Shown here piece after piece: positions 57,847 through 64,000 of a stretch of DNA of 64,000 nt. The DNA is from Nemophila menziesii (lineage: Eukaryota > Streptophyta > Magnoliopsida > Boraginales > Hydrophyllaceae), in assembly GCA_029959085.1 (NCBI GenBank), contig JARWIR010000021.1, positions 18,749,620 through 18,813,619 of the forward strand. Direction: 5' to 3'. The notes below the pieces were generated by a model. It ran no database searches. It was not told the DNA's origin and was given only the letters and a program-made list of their open reading frames with translations. Positions within the stretch are counted from its first letter, which is position 1; the number at the start of each line of letters is the position of its first letter. The position numbers were made by a program, and so were the translations under genes.

Positions 57847-59034
57847 CATGCATAAATTTAATTTTCTTCCTTATGTATCAAACTAAATAATAACCAATAT
57901 TTCACTTTTCAAATCTTCGCTTAATTTTTTTCCAAATTTGGAATCATCATCTTAAACTAGGGAGGGAAGACGAGAATTAATAAAAGCGTGAATGAATTTT
58001 TCCTTGAGATTGCATGTTGTTGTTTCAATGGAATTTTTATTTGTAATGTGAAACAAACTGTACTAGTTATTTCTATAAGTTCATAAGGTACACATTATTA
58101 GGGTTTCATAACATACCCTAGATTAAAGCATTTCTTGGATGACACTTCAAATATAGATAAGTGGAAATTTTTATCATGTCTCAATGATCTAACCATTATA
58201 TGTTGTTTAACCTGAGGATTTTGAGCTAGTAACATTTTTTTTAGAAGTCGTTGTGGTCAATTGAATTAGCTATTGTCTTTTATATGGCCTGCATTGAATG
58301 GTTTGCAGATTTAGGAAGCAGCCAGGCACGGGGTGCAGATATGGAAGACAGGAGGTAATCTCGGCAGAATTCGGGAACTTGGCTAATGAAGGTCATATCA
58401 AACCTATTGGGAACAGTGCCGAGATGACACTTACTTTCCTGAATTCGAATTGTTGCGAAGTATTTTAACCTCGACGAAGCTGATTAACTACATGAAATTT
58501 AGAAGCCACACATTATAAATGTTTTCGCACTTGTTGAAGAATATAAACGAGTTTCTTTTTGGGCACAGAACGAGGCCATGGTCTGTAGTGGATCTACTCA
58601 ATATGGCAACAAATATGGCTTGGGACTATGTTCGAATATGGGACACCTAATAAAATGACGGTTTTATTGTTTTGGAAAAATTACGCTAAACCCATTTTCG
58701 GGATTAAAAAATAAATCTCCGGGTGTTTTGATACCAACCCAGCAAGAGAGGATGTTAGGCATTTTTTGGAACGAGAATGAAGCATATTTAGGAAATTTTT
58801 GATGGTTCTTGAAAGCTAACCTTGGTTTTTCAAGTTAAACCTTATGAGACATTATTAATTGGGATATCATCCCTAAAATTATATATGCAAAATTTGGAGG
58901 ATATCGTAATATGATACTTATGTCATAAAGAAAGATAAATTTCACTCACAAGAGCCTTGAACTCCGACATTTATCTGGAGGCGAATTGCTGTGTAGCATG
59001 GGTGACTAAAATGTACGCAACGCAAATGGAAGAT
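57847..59034. other. Unassigned DNA left of the second R1
   Basis: No gene recognised. Somewhat higher GC at 58,310-58,640 with short open pieces in several frames (for example SSQARGADMEDRR) suggests old coding material of unknown type. Confidence 0.35.
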
Positions 59035-60015
59035 TCGGTTATGTATAGCTATTAACCAGATAGATTGTGGAGAAACATAACTAGAAATAGGCAAGGTTGA
59101 TTCATGCCTTGAATTAGCTTGATCACCTGATATGGTTTTAGTAAGATTTGTCCAACTGTTTTATGATCTTAGACCCGAGATCACATATATCATATGTAAT
59201 ATAAAATAACAGTTTTTATCTTATTCCCCCTTTTATCATTTTTATCATGGTTTTATGTTGCTCACAATTGTTGGTGAGTATGCTCATCATTTCCGTCGCA
59301 CATGTTCAATAGTGAGCTTGTACACACTCACGTATATGAGTGATCCATCTGGTTGATAGAAGTAGGTTTACTTACCAATAATAGTAAAATTGCTTACCAA
59401 TGAGCGTGTTAGTTTTATTGTTAGTGCACTCACTTCTACAATACAACGAGCACGCTTTCTTATCGAATTTGTATGTTATACTGGGTTCTCCAAGTCAAAA
59501 CATTCTTGTATAATTTAAATTTTTTTAACGTTTAAAATAATGATCTTAAAAGTTTACATCTACTATTTTTCCTTATATATTTTTATGATAAATTAGTTAC
59601 AAATTTTGAAATTTTTTCAAAATGATTAAAAAAAATCAATTTTATTACAAGTTGAAGATATAATGATTTCGAATACACATAAAATATTTTTTTCCTCTTA
59701 TTATGAAATAGCTATATCATATTAAAATTTCCAAAATAATATATGATAAGAGAGTCAATTTATTGACTTGATCCGGTCTTGTGATTATAATTTTTTAAGT
59801 GAACATGTTATATGTGCTTAAAAAGCTATTTAGCATTACTTAATTTTATGTCAAGACTCTGCGTCGATGTCCCACTTTTGTTAGTATAAAGTGGAGCTTG
59901 ATGAAAAAGTTACATACACATATGTATATTGACATGAAACAAAAAATTATAGCAGCTAATTTTAAGTTTAATACTTACCAAATATAATAAAAATTAATCA
60001 TTAATTACCATCAAG
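59035..60015. repeat. R1 repeat, second copy (unoccupied)
   Basis: Contiguous counterpart of 1-93, 4,983-5,742 and 12,580-12,660. It lacks G0 and LINE-1 and so shows the pre-insertion state of both sites, with about 30 extra bases around the LINE-1 site. Confidence 0.82.
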
Positions 60016-60519
60016 GATGATTAATATGTAATAGACTACTTTGCCCTTACTTTATGGGATATTTACGTTTAAATGTAATACAATCGCATCATACGGATAA
60101 TGAAGGAAAATTAATATGGAAAAGACTACTTTGAACTTTCTTTAAGGGATATTCACGCCCCATGTATAATACAGATAAAGTTTCATCTCTCACATATGAT
60201 AAAATTATTTTGATTTACCTTGGAATGCATACGGAGGCGTGTAATGCCCAGTTAGGTCAATCTTTAGGCACACAAACTAGCCCTACCCAACCATATAATG
60301 AAAATAAAATGACGTATTTCTTGAGAAATGGATAGCATTGTAATATTAGATTACAAATGTATTGATAAAACATGTGGACCAATTAAGATCTTATATCGAC
60401 ATTATAGTAAAAGTAAGGCCCATAGGGAATGTTAGTCATTTTTTGTCCATGATATATATGTTTTTTACACAATTATTTTAATATACATGTAATTTGAAAT
60501 TATTCAATTATAAATATGT
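60016..60519. other. Spacer between second R1 and R2
   Basis: Contains a diverged tandem pair of about 94 bases (compare 60,017 and 60,111, both with gactactttg followed by gggatatt). No coding signal. Confidence 0.5.
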
Positions 60520-60995
60520 ATGCTAGTATACTATTTATAAATATAATCTTGTTAATACATAAGTTGTTTTTCCTTTAATTAAAGGATACATAATATCTGT
60601 AGAATTTGGGAACAAAAGTGTAGGAAAGGAGTAATCTCATGACAAGTTTATAAATGTGGCTAAAAGGTGTAATTTTCATAGATAGAATAAGAATCAAAAA
60701 GAAATATAATTACATAATACGTCTTGTATTGAAAAATTAAAAAGTTTGTTTAACAAGTTAGTATTATTTCATGCATCTCTATCGTCGTCGTAGTTCCCTA
60801 TAGGCTGCGATTACATTATTTTGTTTAGTGTTTTCGTCTGCTTTCTTTTGTGGTTTTGTTATAATGATTTTAATTTTTAATACTTGTTAGTGTCTCTCTT
60901 ATGTTTTGATAACTTAGATGACCTTGTTGTGACAATGAAAATATATTTTTGTGTTGCTTATTGTTGGACATACTAGTATTTCGCTCATCGAAGGG
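60520..60995. repeat. R2 repeat, second copy
   Basis: Counterpart of 25,400-26,005, ending in the same tactagtatttcgctcatcg stretch. Confidence 0.8.
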
Positions 60996-62264
60996 ACTTA
61001 CTCGATATAATTTTTATTTTAGGTTTATGTTACTTCCTTTAACCAAACATATATTATATATGTGTCACTAAGTTGACTACTGAGTTATGTGGAAGTTTGG
61101 TGTGACTATTTCATCTCGTTTCTAGTGTTTTTTCTGAAAGATTTATTATTTATGGTGTTCGCTATTGTAGATGTTTGGGTCAAACATTTGAAAATTTGGG
61201 TAGGTACAATTCTTAAGATTTAGGCCAAGTTCTTTAGGTAAAGTTGTTCATGTTCCAGGTCACATGTTTTTGGTCTTTTGTTACTTAGGTTTAGTTGTGA
61301 AGGTTTGGGTGATGCATGGTATTGGAGTTTGGCCGGTCATGTTGTTATCGGGATCCTATTAGTTTCAAGTTGTTTTTCAAGTAATGTTTCTGTCACATTA
61401 TAGTATATATCCCATTTTCAATATCAATGTTGCTAGTTATAAATCATGGCGGAGACTGGATTTTGGCTCGGTGGAGGTAGTGGTTAGTTTGACTTGTTGT
61501 TTCTTGTATTATTTTCTATGTCAGGATAATTTATCACCCATTGATTTATTTTCCTTTTTAATGTAACACCTTAATTTATTGTACTTTCTTTTATGTGTGC
61601 CTTGTCTATAGGTTCTCATAATTTGGGGTCTTTGGTGTTTGATGTTCATTAATTGTCTCTTTTACCTTTTATATTTTCTTAGTTCGATGTTGACTATTTG
61701 TGTAGTTGTAAGGGTGTTTAGTCTTGGAGAGACCTGAAATTGAAAGTTTATGTGGATTATTTTGTATGTGGTTTTTTATTCATGATGTTGAGTCAATATT
61801 TTTGTGTGAATTTTCCCATTGTGGATGATTGGTCACTATAGCACGAATTTTAACGGTTTTACCCATCGGGTTGTAGTATTTAAGCATTAGGTTTTGCTTT
61901 TTAACCATTAGGTTGTAAAACTTAGAAGAATTTTGCAGTTTTTAACAATAATTGAACGATAACTATATTTATATTAAAAATTCCTAAAATAAGACAACAT
62001 ATATAAGAAAAATCTCCAATGTATATACAACATTTTGTTGGTCCTTAATTTAATTGGATACATGTTTTTTGGTTAGTCAAATCTAGTACTTCAGTTTTTG
62101 TTTTAGAATATGAATATTTTTTAACCTATATTATTATACATTATGGACATAGAGACGATATTAAATGGTTTTTTGGTTATCCAAATTTATTTTTATCTAA
62201 AGTCATGTCATGACCTAGCGATTTTAAACATCAGTCACTCTTTTTAGAAATATAACCTTATGGG
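60996..62264. other. Unassigned AT-rich DNA
   Basis: No gene or repeat partner recognised. The 60-codon open frame at 61,384-61,566 shows no family features. Confidence 0.4.
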
Positions 62265-63625
62265 GTTTTCATGGTTATATAACCGGTTATTAATCGATGC
62301 GGTTACAATCGGTTTTGGTTTTTAACTATAACCATTGATATCCTAATCACCGCGCGTTGGGATGACAAGAATCATAAATAAGTACCAAATCATATACTTA
62401 ATGTAGGTATTTGAGTATATAAGTTTTAGGTGAACACGACTAAAGATCGCCGAAATAGATACTTGTAAAATAATGAGGGAAAACAATTAATATGTACGAG
62501 ATGGTCGGTAGCGTCATTAATTTAGAAGCCCGATGAATATAGATAACATAAATTTTATCGACAAAGCTTTAAGAATGCTGATATTCTCTTATAATGACCC
62601 AGAAGAAACCCCTATGGTCATCGAGAAGGGGTTAATGTGTTAGGTGTAGGTCGATAAGGGTAGCTCGGTCAACCTCATATTTGAAAATTCTTTAAATCAA
62701 ATGAAAAAGATTAAAAAGTTTTCAACCCATGGACCTAATCAAGGGATTTACTAGACAATGTTTTTGATAGAACATATTTTACTAGTTAGATTGTTAAAAT
62801 AAATAGGTTTATCATGGTTAATCGAAGTGTTGAATTGAATGGTGCACCATTCCAGTATATGGACCCTCCCAAAAGTTAATGGTAGCTATTAACGTGAGAT
62901 AGATGTGGATAGGTTACACCTCATACTATATTGTGCGCTCCCAGGAGAGTTTAGTAAGTTCTTATCGGTCTTTATTAGACTTTAGATGTATGTAAAAAAA
63001 TTGATTCTAAACAATTAAATAAAAAATTGGGGTTTTTAATTCATATTGGCTTAATTGATGTTGGCCCATGTTATTTTTTTTGGGCTTAGGTTAACATCGT
63101 CCAAACCCTACTGCCCCTTTTACATAATAAACATCACGCCCCCTCAAAGGTTTGCCACTCTTCAGATTCATTTTTATCTATTCAGAATCAGTTCTTCTTA
63201 TTCTATTTCATCAATTTTTTTCCATACCCTACACCCTCCTTTTTCTTGTGTTCTTGTTGTATAATGTTGTCATCTAAAATTGTCTCCAATTAAACATTAA
63301 TCTCCAAAAAAAAAAAATTCTCTATATATGCTCATGTATTAGATCGATCGATGACCATTATATTTCAGTTATGGACAGGTGAGATTTATTATATTAATTT
63401 TTTAATTATTCATATTTATGATTTTATTTCAAAAAATATGTTAGATAACAACAATAGTGTTAAATCAGGAGAATCAATGTTAGTTTTAAATTGCATTTTT
63501 CTTTGGTTATGTATTTTCCAATTCATAAATTTATATTTTTTCACATAAATCTTAGTATTACATTTGTAAAATCTATATTTGTATTTACATAAGATTTAAG
63601 GTTTTCTAAATAATATTACATAATA
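62265..63625. repeat. R3 repeat, second copy
   Basis: Counterpart of 34,286-35,645. Here the promoter-like part keeps a clear telo-box AAACCCTA (about 63,104) after GGGCTTA motifs, and an ATG at about 63,352. The protease-like relic is at about 62,590-62,700. Confidence 0.82.
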
Positions 63626-63655
63626 ATACAAATTTTATAAATAATACAGATTTAA

Positions 63656-63955
63656 ATTATCTATCTGAGAGAATACAAAACGTATGGCATAAGAAGACCT
63701 ACTCAAGAAGTATCAACTGTAAGTAGTAATACTTATGATGGAAGTATTACCAGCTTGGTAAATCGTTATCTTGCCATGCCAAGGATAGAGCAAAGAGAAG
63801 TTGGTCAACCACAGGGATTAATTGTTGACTAAGGGATGAGGAGGATGCATCAGGTACTGTCTTATGATTCACGTGGCCCACCTTGGGACAGAAGTGCTTG
63901 GATTAGTATGTCTCGTTATTCTTTTGCGGACCATCTGTCCTACGGTGATGGATGA
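63656..63955 (+). other. Unrecognised open frame with one stop at the window edge
   Basis: A single frame runs for 99 codons with one internal TAA (63,830-63,832) and a TGA at 63,953-63,955. Before the stop it reads REYKTYGIRRPTQEVST and LVNRYLAMPRIEQREVGQ; after it SYDSRGPPWDRSAWISMSR. Composition is protein-like and less AT-rich than the surroundings. It may be a decayed exon. The family is unknown. Confidence 0.35.
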
Positions 63956-64000
63956 TTAATTAGGATAAAAAATAAAAAGACGAAAAAAGAAGATGATGTG

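Overview
The window looks like a piece of AT-rich flowering-plant nuclear DNA, probably from a dicot, and almost all of it is nested transposable elements. The evidence is plant LINEs with a C-terminal RNase H, Ty3/gypsy chromoviruses primed by initiator Met-tRNA, a Tat-lineage gypsy wreck, a Stowaway MITE, and remnants of intron-containing plant genes, including one for a mitochondrial uncoupling protein. No intact host gene, rRNA, tRNA or CRISPR array was seen. The species cannot be named from this sequence.

Layout, left to right. 1-12,660: an anonymous segment (R1) split by two minus-strand insertions, a complete but broken gypsy element (G0, 94-4,982, LTRs of 357 and 322 bp) and a full-length broken LINE (LINE-1, 5,743-12,579). 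12,661-23,768: exons of an unidentified host gene, split by a nearly intact plus-strand LINE of the same family (LINE-2, 15,194-21,790, with a perfect 12-bp target duplication). 24,540-28,456: a Stowaway MITE (25,018-25,273), segment R2, an AT microsatellite and unrecognised DNA. 28,457-34,292: a Tat-lineage gag/protease relic carrying a truncated Tekay/Del-like gypsy copy (G1). 34,286-37,345: segments R3 and R4. 37,357-52,330: a second Tat relic carrying a full-length but dead Tekay/Del-like element (G2, 39,582-49,487). The 5' LTR of G2 holds a recent 5'-truncated LINE (LINE-3, 40,421-43,338) that contains an anomalous GC-rich insert. Behind G2 lie a minisatellite zone and an antisense spliced ORF relic, both typical of Tat 3' regions. 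52,990-54,232: a second R4. 57,388-57,846: the uncoupling-protein pseudogene. 59,035-63,625: second copies of R1, R2 and R3 in the same order.

How it fits together. The R1-R2-R3 order is repeated in the same orientation, compactly (about 4.6 kb) at the right end and inflated to about 35 kb at the left. The window therefore reads as an old local duplication whose left copy was swollen by insertions. G1 and G2 share flanking Tat sequence and a lost base in the protease active-site codon, so they look like a second, later block duplication. LINE-2 and LINE-3 are the youngest-looking insertions by their perfect target duplications. The LINEs of the first family keep a 4-base ORF1/ORF2 overlap that suggests stop-restart translation. 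None of the elements appears able to move on its own as read here; LINE-2 comes closest, with one frameshift.
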